A DNA stretch of 64,000 bases from Aulostomus chinensis (Eukaryota > Chordata > Actinopteri > Syngnathiformes > Aulostomidae): positions 23,838,527 to 23,902,526 of the forward strand of contig JBBMOA010000017.1 in NCBI GenBank assembly GCA_037954235.1, read 5' to 3'. The position numbers were made by a program, and so were the translations under genes. The notes under the pieces were generated by a model. The model ran no database searches, had not been told where the DNA came from, and saw only the letters and a list, made by a program, of their open reading frames with translations. This document shows, piece after piece, positions 1-12,182 of the stretch (position 1 is its first letter; every line of letters begins with the position of its first letter).

Positions 1-318
1 TGAGCCCTCGGAGTCCAACAAACTTGGGATCAGACTCCCGGCACAGACTTTTTCTGCTTTGCTAAACAAAACCTGGAAGACCAATGAGGCCCCCTCCCCC
101 CCGGATGTCTTCTGAACTGTAATGGCCTGGCAATTAGGGTTTCCTAATGAGTTTTAGAGGCACTGTGGGAGGAGACAGCGAGGAGACTGAAGGTTCCTCT
201 TTCATTCACCCCGTCAGTGGATGTAAGCTGCGATGCTTCAGGTGGCTGACGGGTGTTCAGGCTGTTGCTCAGGACATCTGCTGACTGGCTGGCAGCCAGC
301 GCCGATGTGCTTCAGTTT

Positions 319-320
<2 letters not shown>

Positions 321-352
<32 letters not shown>
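321..352. repeat. (TG)16 microsatellite
   Basis: Sixteen uninterrupted TG units. One of only three long dinucleotide tracts in the window that read TG rather than CA on the plus strand. Confidence 0.98.
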
Positions 353-356
<4 letters not shown>

Positions 357-3300
357 AACGCTGGGTTCTGCTGCAGGAATTCAATGAGTCTGAGTTTCCT
401 GCACTGTTTGTCAATGGTTGAGCGAACGGGTAATAGTCAGACAACTCATGAATCATTGAATAATCTCAACTAAATATATTCAGAGTCATCTGTTTCATGC
501 AGATATTCTTCAATGACATGATTAGTTGACTTAAATGAAAATCCTGTTTCCGTTCACAGATGAATGCAATGCAGGGATTTATTAAAATGTAAAGACTGGT
601 GTATTTCACAGCAAAGCCTCCTACTATCTGTCACAGTCTCTGTTCACTATTTCTGCTCGGGCTCATCACATCGGGTTTTCAGGGCAGAGAAACAGAAAAA
701 GATTCAAGCGCAGCAAATGAAACTCAAGTGAAACCACACACAGTCGATACAGCCCGCAGTACACTGACCATCCTGCCAACGCTTTCTTCTCTTAACTTTG
801 TGCTTCTGTTCATCACAAATCACAAACTCGACCCCACACGAGGGATTCTGAATTGCAGCTTTCATCCAAATGCACCAAAAACAACAGCTGGAGAAGGACG
901 AGTTCACTTGAGGCAAATTGTCGGCATGCATTTGCTGCTGTCAAGGAACACAAAAACACAAAGAAACAATTCCACACCGAATTTGATTATCACAGTGAAT
1001 AGATGTGGGGTGAAGAAGTGTGGACACAGTCCATCACCAAATCCTAACTTGGCAACGGCCTCTGTGGAACGGTTTAAAGACTGGGTCACGCTGCCTGTCT
1101 AACCAGGTCAAGCTTGTTGGCCTCCTGACTGAGCGATGGCTCCAAATGGCCTGAACGGACGACAAACATTTGGCCTCAGATCTCTGACACGCGTCCAGGG
1201 CCAGTCACTGTCAGGTCTGGAATACCAGTCCAGTGGAGTTGTGTGCATATGGTTGCAGACAGATTATTCTCACTGGTGCTCTCAGTAAACCATGACACAT
1301 GGCTGCCTAATCCAAGGATTTACATGATTGTTACTGGAGGTGAAGCCATTGTGCACATCAAAGTGGGGAAAATCAGTAAATGTCCAGTGCCACACTATTC
1401 ATTTACTATTGGATAAGTTCAACAGACACCAAGTCAACATGATGTTGACCAGTTTGTGAGGGACCATGTGACAGGCGGGAGGTCCTTCCTTGCTCGTGCA
1501 TATGGGAAACAAAAAGCACGACAAAATCAAGGAGTCAGGAAGAAACAGCAGGTGTTTGCAGGCAGCTGGGATTCTCTGGGTAGTTTGATAATGAAGGAAA
1601 TGGAAATACATCCAAAAGTTACTAACAACCAGGAGAAGGCTGCAGGCTAACAGGCTGGTTGGGCCACTATCATTTATTGCATCGTAAAAAAGGAAACTTA
1701 TGTGTCATTTTGGCCTCGCGCGTGCCTCGTGGCGTTTTGGCATCTTTTAAAACTGGTTTCCAAAGTGTGATTTCCCACGCTGTGGAGTCTGTGACGTCAC
1801 GGCCCCATTTCATTTTACGTTTCAGCCCAATTACCATGCGCAAACAGAATGGCAACAACACTCCATGCACCTCATCGTACCTCCAGACCAAAGTCACTCC
1901 TCCACATGCGGAACCGAGCTCTCACAACATCAACGCGTCACTACTGGCCCTGGCAGCACATCACATCCTGGCAAACCAGTATCATTCAACTATCTCCACC
2001 TGCTTTTCCTGTCTTAGCAGAGCTGTTATCATGCAGTGGGTCTCACAATCAGGAACACCCACCGCTAAATTTTGGTAAGAAATTATGTTCGACTGTGGCA
2101 CGAAACAACAGCAACAACAAAGCTCTGTCAATGTTTTTTTTTTTAAATAAACAAAACAAAACTAACAAGTAGCAGTGAAATAATTAGCTGTTTTTGCGAT
2201 CATCGAAGGTTCTATCAAGGTGGCTCTAATCACAGGCTCTGGTCCCAGGCCCACTTAGCACACACATCACCAATGCTCATCAACTGTGCACTGCAACAGA
2301 CTCCACACATCCACATTCTGCTCCTTAGCTTCACCTTTAATCTGCACAATTCAGCTTCAGGGCCACGAACTTCATCACTGATTCACTCTGCTTAAACACA
2401 CTAAACAACTTTCCAGCCTTGAAACGCAGTCGAGTATTAAGGTAGCAGTGTTTCTACTGGCTCGTCTCGTTCACCATCCAACCAGCCTGTGGGGATCCAG
2501 CCGCCGCTTCACCTCCATGTCCATGAGAGGAACTCTCAGCCTCAACTTGACCTGGACTGGGGGGTGACTGGGTGAGAGAGATGCCTCCAATACTAGCTCT
2601 GGGTGTCTCCGCTTCATGCCGATTCAGCTTTTTGTAGTAAATCTTTTGCAAGTGATGAACTTTACTTTCTTTCAACATTTTTTTTCTGACTGGATGAGGA
2701 TACGGTTACCATTTTTAACTGCTATATCCTTCATGTCCAAGAAGAAAAATTGGATCTTACAAGGTGATGCTCAGTTCTCAAATTAAGTGTCTGAATGAGA
2801 ACATTTTTGGTTCGAGACTTTCAGGGGGGTCTCAAGTGTCAATCAAAGGGTCCTGAGTTTGGCTCCCTGCATTGGATCACTGTTAACTAAACCAGTAGCT
2901 CAGTTCACACCAGAAGAAAAGTCTCTCTTGATTTGTTCTGCGAATTGAAATTCCTCTGAAATGTACGAAACACTAAACAGAAGTCTTCAAAGTCCTGTTA
3001 ATGTCTGCATCTTTTATTATTATTATAATTATTAGCGCTTGAAATATTTTTTGCTGGAGCGAAATGCCACTTGTTTGTGGTGATGTAACACTGTATCCCC
3101 CTTGCACACCTAATGATTTATAACGCGCGCTTCAGAGGAGACAAGGATGAAAAACGAGGGGAAAAAAAGGAAAAAAAAAAAACCTCTTTTGTGAGGCTTT
3201 TGTGATTCTGGTGCACAGCTTTTAATATCTGGGGGTTGAGATTTCCAAGCAGCTCTGCATTAAGTGAAAACTGAGATTCACTCTTGTCACAAAAACTAGG

Positions 3301-3470
3301 CCACAGTTGCATTTCCCCAATTTCCTCTACTTCCTTGTGTAGACGTTCAGCTGTCAGGAATGTACAATACAGCTTTGATTAGAGATTCTTAGATGAGAGC
3401 CTATGAAAGGCGGGAATAAAATCCGTGGAACCTTATGTACCCAGTCTGTGAAGAAGACGATGGAGGGGAA
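353..3470. other. Unannotated intronic stretch
   Basis: Several open frames of 60-170 codons occur, the longest at 599-1102 on the plus strand. None shows a recognisable domain, a biased composition or splice sites in the right places. A poly-T run lies at 2133-2143. I see nothing else to annotate. Confidence 0.6.
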
Positions 3471-3500
3471 GGATAGAGAGAGAGAAAGAGAGAGAGAGAG
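3471..3500. repeat. GA-rich simple repeat
   Basis: Short imperfect GA tract interrupted by AAA. Confidence 0.85.
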
Positions 3501-5547
3501 GATTGCAGAATATGCAAGATGAGGATGGAAGTAGACGGAACTCATCTGTGAACAGGCTGATATTTTTTAACCTGAATATACTTTAAGGCTGTGTTTACTT
3601 TCTGGGGCTTCACTGAAGTTGCTATCAAACTCTACCCTGCAAGTAGATGCTAAAGAGATACTGTGCATGCAACATAATGTTCTAGTGTATGATAAGATGA
3701 AATCTTCAGCATCCTCATCTTTAGCGTGCAGTTGTGACTGATGGTCAGTGAGTGTTTACAAAACGAAAAACTGCACTGAAGATTTCCTGCCACGGTTACC
3801 TGAACATTAAAAACTCTTTATCCTCCAGTCCCGGTGGACGTATGTGGAAAATGTCTCGAAGTCCTCTTACGGCGTTCCTGGGGTACCACGTTAAAAGTGA
3901 TGAAGCAGAAAGTTATTGATATCTGAAGATATTCCCTCAAGGGGCTCCTGAGAACGAGGAAGGGGAGGGATGCATGTGGACCGACAGCCCAAAAACAGGA
4001 AGTGACATTAAAATAATGAAATATTATAATGAAATAAATGACTTCTCAACACTCTGAACTGCTTCCCGATGAGATTTATGAAGTGACGCCTCATTCACCC
4101 TGGCACAGCCTCAGTCACAGTGACCTCATGAAGTCAGACACCGTTTCCTGGAATAAGAGCAGAGTAAAGCCATCTTAGGCAGAGACGATGTCTTGGCACA
4201 TGAGAAACAAGGCCCCTCCTTAGTGTGGCAGCGGTGACCGATGATGGAAGGAGTCTCATTGACATTTGAAACAACAAAAGAGAGACTAATTCTATATCAA
4301 AAAAATAAAATGATGGTCTCTCATCAATGTGGCTGAGCAGCAGTCCTCACCTCTCTGTTCACACGTGGTGCTCAATTTTCAGACTGCGCTGAGGTCACGC
4401 AGACCGTAGAGATGAGCTGCTAAAAATAATACATCAATTAAGAGTACTGAAGTAAAGTGGTTAGAGATGTGGTTTTTGCAAAGCGGCACATTAAAACAGA
4501 AGAAGTAGGTCAGTGGTGAATGAGTTTACAATAAAACTGTAATACCGTGAAAAAAGTATTCCACAAACAGTAGCTTACATATGCAAATCAGTTTAATATC
4601 AAAGGCCTGAAATGCAAATGTCTAAGAAGCAATATTCAGATAGACACAAAGACGTGCTCACTCCTTTCAGGCAGGTGGGAGGGTTTCCTGTGTGTACTGC
4701 TGGGTGAAGTTCATCTATTTCAGACATAATCTGTTACTTTAAGTGAGCCAACACATCTGTTTCACCTTCAATCAGAGTGGAGCATCAATCTACGGAGCCC
4801 CAGGATAACACTTGAAGCACCACATACAATACGGCACACTTAGGCTCCTTCTCTGTCCTTGAGATATGACAAACACCCCAGCTGGCCACAAAATAAAGCC
4901 AAAAATCGGACTTCTTGACAGCCTTTTGTATTTTCCTCCAGTGATCCAGTGGAAAGGCTCCCCTCCGGTGACCAGGGTCACAGAGCTGGAGGTGAGGTCT
5001 GGCCGCCAGTAAGAGGATGAGTTGTAAAGACCTGCCAGGGATGAATATGGCTTTGACAATGACAGGGCTTCAGGTGACCCATCCGTCTCGCTCTAGTTTA
5101 GCTTCACTCCCTGAAGGAGCCACAAGACACGGCCATCACAGCCTCTCAGTGGGGTGGATCTATCATTACTCCTGCATTTATGTTCTGCCTGGAAAAAGTG
5201 CAGCAGTAAAAAAATATATTGTGGCTCTAATACAGTAGCTTGAGGATCATTGCTTGAAATGGGATGTTGAACCGACCATCCTTGGGCTGACACTACCCTT
5301 ATTTACTTAATTTTATTTTACAGTTTCAATGTGGATGAGTCTTTTCCCCATCCTCCATATTACAACAATCCTTCAAAACAAATCTTTTTCTTTTTTCCAG
5401 TTATTTCAGACACTGAGAAGTCCTATATATGCACCACGTCTTCATTTTTGCCAGGTTTTTTTTCCAAGTTGAATAAGGAAGTTCCTTCAGAGGCATTTTG
5501 GTGATAAATACGTCTGTGACAAGAATTGTCATTTTTTTTGTTACACT
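3501..5547. other. Unannotated intronic stretch
   Basis: AT-rich sequence with no convincing exon or recognised repeat. The minus-strand frame at 4790-5059 has no domain I can name. Confidence 0.6.
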
Positions 5548-5561
5548 AAGTTCATTTTCTT

Positions 5562-5786
5562 TCACTAAGTGTTGCGCTGTTGCCTCACAGCAACAAGGTT
5601 CTGGATTCAAATCCATCAGCCAGTCGGGGCCTTTCTGTGTGGAGTTTGCATGTTCTCCCCATAGCTGCGTGGAGACCGGAGTCTCCAACTTGCCCGTAGT
5701 CTGGCGATCTGTCCAGGGTGACCCGACGGCAGCTGGGATAGGCTCCAGCCCCCAGGATAAGCGGTTGACGACGTATGGATGGACGG
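5562..5786 (+). mobile_element. Degraded V-SINE (DANA/Mermaid type), 5' truncated, with target-site duplication
   Basis: It carries the V-SINE central domain: the run around CCTCACAGCAA, a B-box-like GGATTCAAATCC, then TTTCTGTGTGGAGTTTGCAT and TGTTCTCCCC. The tail has GGGATAGGCTCCAGCC and ends in a TGGATGGA-type repeat. The A-box part of the tRNA-like head is lost, and the middle is shorter than in the 39.1-kb copy, so an internal deletion is likely. Flanks AAGTTCATTTTCTT (5548-5561) and AAGTTCATTTTATT (5787-5800) differ at one of 14 bases and look like the target-site duplication. V-SINEs are non-autonomous retroposons mobilised by LINE machinery. Confidence 0.85.
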
Positions 5787-5800
5787 AAGTTCATTTTATT

Positions 5801-8546
5801 GCAAAAACATGAAGTTCTTTTTGTCTCCAGCCAACTTTTTCTAAAGTGTGGGACAACTTTCATCAGGAGAATGAAATGCAGCGAGCACGCACACGGGGGA
5901 GCAGGGCTGTCGTAGCGGAGCGCCTCCATTATATTCAACTGACAGCGCATGACAGATGTCTATTTTTACAGGGCTGGTCTATCTCTTTGTCATCAAGCGG
6001 TGTCAATGTGGCCCTCCAGGCATAGAGAATGGCAGGAACTACATAGACCTGTGTACATTTTGTGAATCATTCAAATGAACAGCTCCATGCACCAGAGGCA
6101 ACACGCAGAGGTAGATTCATCATATCAAGGAGAAGCCATGATCCTGCTGTTAATCAATCTCTATACATGCAGGGAAGCTGGTTATGAGACATACTGGCAA
6201 TGTAAACAGCCGAGTCAGAAGTTGAGCCCTGCAGCCAAACGTCTAGATCCCTCTGATCATGAGAAGTTTGAAAGTATTGAAACCTCCATGAACTGCATTC
6301 TAGGTAATGTAGTAGTCCTGAGCAGAGCTACAACTTCCTCTGGTCGTTGGTGACGCTGCGGGCTCGTATTAGTTGGAGAAAATGGCAGCAATGGCAGACC
6401 AAAGACAGCCATAAGAGCAGTTGCTGCAGAATTAGACTCAATATGAGTGATTAAACAAGAGCAGGCGGATGCACTGGTGGTTTCCTGGTGTTCGCCATCC
6501 ATCCAGGGAATTCAGACGTTACTGCAAAGCTTGAGATTGAACTGAACGAGCTGTCTCCCCAGGCTGTTGTGCAAGTGTTGTATTTATATTTTGTGTTCAC
6601 TGCATGCATTCTGCAGCAGGTCACTAGATGGGCTGCTTTGTTGAATTGGAAGTGAGCAGCATTTTGCCTGCAACTGTTCATTTGATAGCTGTTCCACTTT
6701 GCTCAATAGCACCCTTTTATGAATAGAAAAATACAACCTAGGAGTGAAAAAAATGCAGGAAACTGCTGTTTTACAGAAGCACATCTGACAATCAGTCTCA
6801 GTCAGCGTTAATAATGACGACAAAGAAACATGCGGCTGTTGCTGTGGCTGCTTCACAGTAGGAGCCTGGTCATTTGAATGCTCCTGATGCATTATACTGG
6901 AATAAACCCCGGTAACATATTACAAGCAAGTAATGATCGTCCTATGATCCTTTTCTTAAACGTATTTACTTTCATATGCAGGCTTATGTCGGAGAGGAAG
7001 TTGATCATATGATGTGATGCCATGTATCACTCCTCATAATGATCCCGCTCAATGACCAATTTACCATTAGCTCTTGCTTCCTTCGCCTGTCTTCCATTAC
7101 CTGAGCATCAGTTTAAGATGCTTCCGCGTTAATGTTGCACTTTAAACACATGACTGCATCTCCCTAAGCCAGCCTGGTGCAATTGCATTAAGCAACATGA
7201 ATGCACCTTGCAGCTGAAAACGTTTGGTGCATTCAACAGTCCTCGAAGAGTAAAGAAGGCATATGGCATGTCATGTATGTTAGCATGTGCCCTGCACGTG
7301 CAGATGTGTGTGATGGAGCGAGTGCAAGGTAATAAGGACACATAAAGTAGGAAGGCAGAGCTGCAATGAGATGTAGCAGCGGTGTAATGTACCTGCCACC
7401 TCAGTCACAAACACACAAATCACACAGACACGTCACACTATAATGATAGAACATGAAGGCGGAAACAACACGTGCACACTCTCACACACACGCTGACGCT
7501 TGGGATCGTGACACTGTTTGATGAGTCAAGTCCTTGTTGCTCACAGGTCTTCGTCCCTCAGGTGCGGCTCGATGATAAAAACTGAGGCAGGCTGGGTTTG
7601 AGGGAAGCTGCCAAAATACAACTGAAGCAAAATTTTGCTCGGTTACACTAAAATGGTTTGTGCTGGACGGATTAATAGGTTTTCCTGAGCCCGAACCTTC
7701 CCAGCGACAGTCTTCAAGTTTAACGGTTCCTCAAGTTTAGAAAGATATAAAATATATAAACATGCTATGTTAATGTTTGAAATTTAAAAAAAAGCGACAT
7801 TTTTGAGACGTCTTTCCCTACTGCCCCACTGCCAGTGTTTGAGTAGCAGTGAGCCGGTGGGGGTCCAGAACTCTGTGCTACACCGGAGAAGAGAGAAGAG
7901 GATCCATCTGCTGATGTGGAACTAAAAAAAATGTTTGATAGTAAGAGAACTTGTTAAAAGAGTAGCGTGTTCCTTTAATGTTATCTGTTAGCTTGGTCTG
8001 AAGACCAAGGGAGGACATTTTGAGGGAGATTAGAAAACTGTTGACCTGTAAAGTTTTTGAAAAATAGAATCCAATATAGCAGATATTGAGGTCACGGGGT
8101 GTTGAAGTTCAGCTGAGAAGAACCTTACTTGTTCAGTTCTCAGGGTTGCCAGACACCCAGACCAGAAGGAGGAGGAGAAACACAACAAAAGGCCTACTTG
8201 ACTTTACCGTTGGTTTATGCAGCATTAACATCTGTCATTTTTTCACAAAACCTCAAAACTGAGGTTGAGAGGACTTAAACAATCAAAGATGATGTATGTT
8301 TTGTTTCCCTCTTGCTGTCTTGCTTCGGTTGGGCAAAAATATCAAAACACAGGATTAAAATTCAAAGGCAAAGGCAATTAGTAGGCTGATTGTCTCCTCC
8401 GATGTCCGTGGGTGGCTTGTCTTTCTTTTGTTGTGTCCTTCTATTTTTATGATATTAGCGATCCTCCCTTTGGAGCCCGTATGCGATGGGAGTTTGACTA
8501 TACAGCAGAGATGGTGTGGGTGGATGGCAGCCTCTGGCTACAGATG

Positions 8547-8547
<1 letters not shown>
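5801..8547. other. Unannotated intronic stretch
   Basis: Apart from AT-rich patches near 7740-7790 I see no exon or recognisable element. The short motif GTGTTCCTTTAA at about 7967 recurs near 19720 and may mark ends of an old repeat family, but the bodies could not be aligned. Confidence 0.5.

Positions 8548-8581
<34 letters not shown>
8548..8581. repeat. (AC)17 microsatellite
   Basis: Uninterrupted AC/CA tract followed by CGCAGAC. It reads (UG)n in alk pre-mRNA. Confidence 0.98.
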
Positions 8582-8584
<3 letters not shown>

Positions 8585-9577
8585 GACACTAATCCGTCAC
8601 ACATGTAACGAGTGTGTTGCTGCTATGCTCCTTTAAGGAGACGCGGCGACATGCGTGTTCATATAAACACTCTCACAGTATCAAGCCCACTCCCACACGC
8701 AGACCAAGACAGCGAAGACGAATAAAGCAGGACACTCATACGATTCCAATGCCCTCAAGAGATGACACGCAAGCAGCGTGACACGTCTAGCAGGGAGCTG
8801 AGAGAAGCTGTTTTGTATTCAGACATTCCACACAATGAAAGTACGGCTATGCAAATAAATACTAATAAATGGAGGTCCAGCCAGTTCTGGCCTCAGAGAC
8901 AAAACTTTAACTATTCCAGACCTTCCTGGCTCTCAGTGTAAGGTACGCAGCGTCCTGCCATGGAGGACGTACACCGACCTGGTGAGAACGGAGGATTCGT
9001 CGCACGCGTTGTGTGTTCCAGGACAGCAGGGATTGCTGATGTCGAGCTGCTGCACACGCCAATATCACGTGTGTTTTTAAATAACCTGTTTGCCACACAG
9101 CTCTCTCCACCATCTTTCTCCGTATAGGCAGCCTTCCAACGAGAGCGCCATCGTTCTGTTCTCCCCCTCTTACGGAAGACAATTAGACGATTGTGGACAT
9201 TCATCAAGAGCCAGTCGCTATCATGGACATTCACCACTTCTCTGAAACTAAAGGCTCTGGGGTGAAAGTGAAGAAGCGATGCCTGCCCGTCCCTAATCAC
9301 GTCCACTGAGGTGCCCTTGAGCAAGACCTATCTTTCCTGTACAAGAGTCAAGGTTTCACATTTGGGACCCGGGCCCAGATCCAAGCACACTTGACCTTAA
9401 AGTCCAGTTCATTGGATCAGTGTGAACACAAGCGTACTGTACTGAAAAGATCATTTCAGCCACGGCTCCTGCTCAGAAACGGTCCACAGGAAATGGGAAC
9501 GCGACAGTGCCAACGTCAGGAAGTGCTATGTGATGTTCCGTTTCCATGCTTCGTCCCTGTGTATAACGAGCTCTTAC
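8582..9577. other. Intron next to the exon, with a possible old repeat fragment
   Basis: A minus-strand frame of 137 codons spans 8911-9324 with no domain I recognise. Near 9310-9330 the minus strand reads CTTGCTCAAGGGCACCTCAG, a wording common in fish dispersed repeats, so part of this stretch may be repeat-derived. I cannot define its ends. Confidence 0.35.
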
Positions 9578-9782
9578 CCTGTGATGCCAGGCAGGGTGTC
9601 AGTCGAGAAGAGGTCGAGGGGCGGTTTGTCCCGCTCTATGAGCCATATGGTGTACTGCCCACTTCGCTTGGGGAGCAGGAAGAAGGTTATATCCAGGCTA
9701 CAGGGACCCTGGCCCCCCCACAGCCAAGGACTCAGCACCCACGGGCCCCCGAAGGCTGAACTGTTCACCCACAGGAACTGAC
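9578..9782 (-). CDS. alk: Internal coding exon of ALK receptor tyrosine kinase (first MAM domain; exon 4 equivalent)
   Basis: On the minus strand a pyrimidine-rich tract ending in AG (9784-9783) precedes the exon, and a GTAAGA donor begins at 9577. The exon is 205 nt: it opens with two bases of a split codon, has 67 full codons and closes with two bases of another. The 69 residues align to human ALK MAM-1 as I recall it, with no gap over the first 60. Shared features are F3-L4, an N-glycosylation sequon at N7 (NSS here, NTS in human), S9-A10, LSPW at 17-20, C28, L30, SG-Y at 41-44 and a closing PG..G. From memory the human exon is about 202 nt (codons 318-385) with the same 1/2 phases, so this one is a codon longer. 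MAM-1 lies in the extracellular region of ALK, which binds ALKAL ligands through its membrane-proximal part. Flanking exons were not found. Fish ltk, which may also carry MAM domains, is the main alternative. The overlapping plus-strand frame is a shadow. Confidence 0.86.
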
Positions 9783-9784
9783 CT

Positions 9785-12161
9785 AAGGAGAGAGAAAAAT
9801 CACAGAACAGAATAATGAACATCCAGCAGGTAGTGTGTGTGAGAGCTCATGATGGCGCTGGTCTGGTACCCGGGACACATGATTTCAAGTCGTTTTCAGG
9901 TGAACTGCAGCACATGACGAAAACACACGAAATCAAGCTGCTTTGAAAAAAGAGCAGTCAATGACATTTCTTGTGGAAAAAGGAACAGTGGGTGAAAAAT
10001 CAAAGCCGTGTTTTTGCTGGCTTTGATATGAAGGCTCATTTCACTCTCAAACCTATTGCACTCATTCAGGCAGGATACATGAGCGAGTGTTGGGAAGCAC
10101 AAAGACTCTCAACTTGAAAGGAGGACAATCCATTTTTAATGTGCTCTCTTATGAGAAGTACTGTTGATCAGTGGAGCTACAAATTCAAAGCAGCGATCTT
10201 CCACAATAAGAAGGAATCTTTTTTTCAATTATTATTCTCCAAGATGAACATGCCATTGCTGATTGTTTTGTTTGTCACTGTGGGATCAGAAGGTGCGCTT
10301 GCTGCTGTGTTGCTGTTGTAGAAATAGATCTGGGAATCATTTAGAGCACAAGGTTTATGTTTTTCTCTCGCTTTCTGTTTCAGTTGGTTTCTATTTCCAG
10401 ACGTACCCCTCGCCTCGGGATCATAGTAAAACCAGCTTCTCGAGGGTCACATTGCATTAAAGTGTACTTCTCTAACTGGGACACGCGTGTTTCCTTGTGA
10501 ATGTCAGCCGCCGCCTGACTAAAACAAGCTTTTGCCATTACTTGCATATGGAATCTGTAAGCAGATGCTAGGAGGGGAAGTAAATAAGGCCGTACACTCT
10601 GCTGATGTTTGCTGTAGCAGCAACATGATTAAGTTCTCTCTTGGAGTCTAAAGCAGTCCGAGAAACCTCTGATGTGAGTTTGCACATATCAACACAACAG
10701 GTTGTTCATTATATATATATTTCTATATATATAATTTTTTTTCTATATTGTTAAAACATGTCAGGTAGAATTTCATTGGAGGAGGGATGAATTACTAATT
10801 TGCAGGGATATTGCAGTATTTGGTTCAAATACATTTCTTATGAAATCTCGTCAAATCTTGGTCGCGTGACTTTTCAACAATTTCAAGGAATCAAAGGCTA
10901 ATATCACCAGCGCATAATCATCCGTTACTGGCTGCAAAGGCGGAAACATTACAGCTTGTTCACAGCGCGCATCTACACCCTGAAAATGAGATGAACATTT
11001 GAAAGGTTGGTTGAGGGTAGGAGACACGATCAGATCAGATTCTGTTCCTCGCCACAGCCAAGTACTGAGGGTCCTCATTCAGACCTGTGAAGTTGAAGAG
11101 ATTAAAACGATAAGAATTAAAGTTTAAGTGGGAGATATTTAAATTCATGCGATCAGGTAGCTCATTACTCTCTTTACACGTTTCTTTTATCCTCCCTTGA
11201 TGCCCAGTGCTTAACTCTCTCCTGTTATACCCTCAGGTAGCTAAAGAAGTGGTACTTTTGGAGGTCTTTAGATTCGAGTGACCCAGCGCCTTCCTCCACA
11301 TTTGTATGCTCCTTACAAAGAGGTACAGACAACTAGCCAAGGACAGTCTGAGTGCTTCTGACACGTTTTTAGACCACTTTTATTGCACACATTTTCTACA
11401 CAGCCAGCAGCCTTTCACTACGAAGGCCTTGAAGACTCAACCAGGAGGAGCTTTGGGCCTGAAGGCACAAACTTTCCCAAAGATAAATACCTGCTGGGGA
11501 GCATTCATCAGCAGGACGCTGATCCGCAAGCAGTTGCAGCGGTAGACCCCTGCCGTCTCTTCCTCAGGAAAGACTACCACAGCTTGATGCCCCCTTTGCA
11601 TCTCAAGGCCTGTTCCAAGTAACTGTCCGCCCTAATCGGCCCAGTGCAACATGATTATTCATGGGGTTTTAGAGCGATGATCATTCCAACGCCTCCCCCC
11701 CAACATGACGTGAGGTTGGCGTTTTAGACTTTCCTGTTTTGGTTGCCTTATTTGGATGAGACAGTGGAGCTGGAGGGAGGTGAAGGGTGGATCTGACAGT
11801 ACGTGGGAGCACAAACAGACAAAGGAGGGACTTAAACACTACAAGGCACATTTGCCCTGAGGCTTAACCTACTCTTTTGTCTATGTCACCCAAATTGGGA
11901 GCATAATTTACAAACAGGACACCAGGCTGTGTTGAAGAAAACTTGAATACAACAACTGAGACCAAAAACTGCTGGTAATAACTGACCTGTAAGTCAGGGT
12001 TCCATCAACGTTTGTCACATCGTATCACATTAAAACAGGTCAGGTGGATGCACACGTATTTGTGACATTTCTAGGGTTCGCTTAAAATTCAAATGTAGAT
12101 TAAACAGAAACACAATTATAGACTTGTACGATCATAGCAAACTTGACTTTTGCAACCAGAG
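9785..12161. other. Unannotated intronic stretch upstream of the exon
   Basis: Includes a near-palindromic AT block around 10710-10735. No second coding exon is evident. The frames at 10851-11078 (minus) and 11306-11622 (plus) carry no recognisable motif. Confidence 0.55.
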
Positions 12162-12163
12162 AA

Positions 12164-12180
12164 GCCGCCCCCTGCTGGCC
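12164..12180 (-). promoter_or_regulatory. CTCF-consensus motif in intron 3
   Basis: The minus strand reads GGCCAGCAGGGGGCGGC, which fits the core of the vertebrate CTCF consensus (CCASYAGRKGGCRS) at every core position. It lies about 2.4 kb upstream of the exon in transcription direction. The motif match is seen directly. Occupancy is an inference, and the surrounding CCCCCTGCTGG wording is also frequent inside fish repeats. Confidence 0.55.
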
Positions 12181-12182
12181 AA

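Larger units (their letters stand above)
1..9577 (-). other. alk: alk intron 4, 5' part (gene reads right to left)
   Basis: Everything below the exon donor is inferred to be intron. I searched the minus strand for the next expected MAM-1 segment (a W...G...PF.V.L.Y pattern ending near NC) and did not see it, so intron 4 is probably longer than 9.5 kb. It contains a (TG)n tract at 321-352, a GA-rich tract near 3475-3500, a V-SINE at 5562-5786 and a (CA)n tract at 8548-8581. The intron assignment rests wholly on the exon call. Confidence 0.75.

Noticed and set aside
599..1102. Plus-strand frame of 167 codons
   Set aside because: No recognisable domain or codon bias. The opposite strand is also open for 75 codons in places, as is common in AT-moderate intron.
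9391..9759. Plus-strand frame of 122 codons opposite the alk exon
   Set aside because: It is the antisense shadow of the exon. The minus strand has the splice sites and the ALK similarity.
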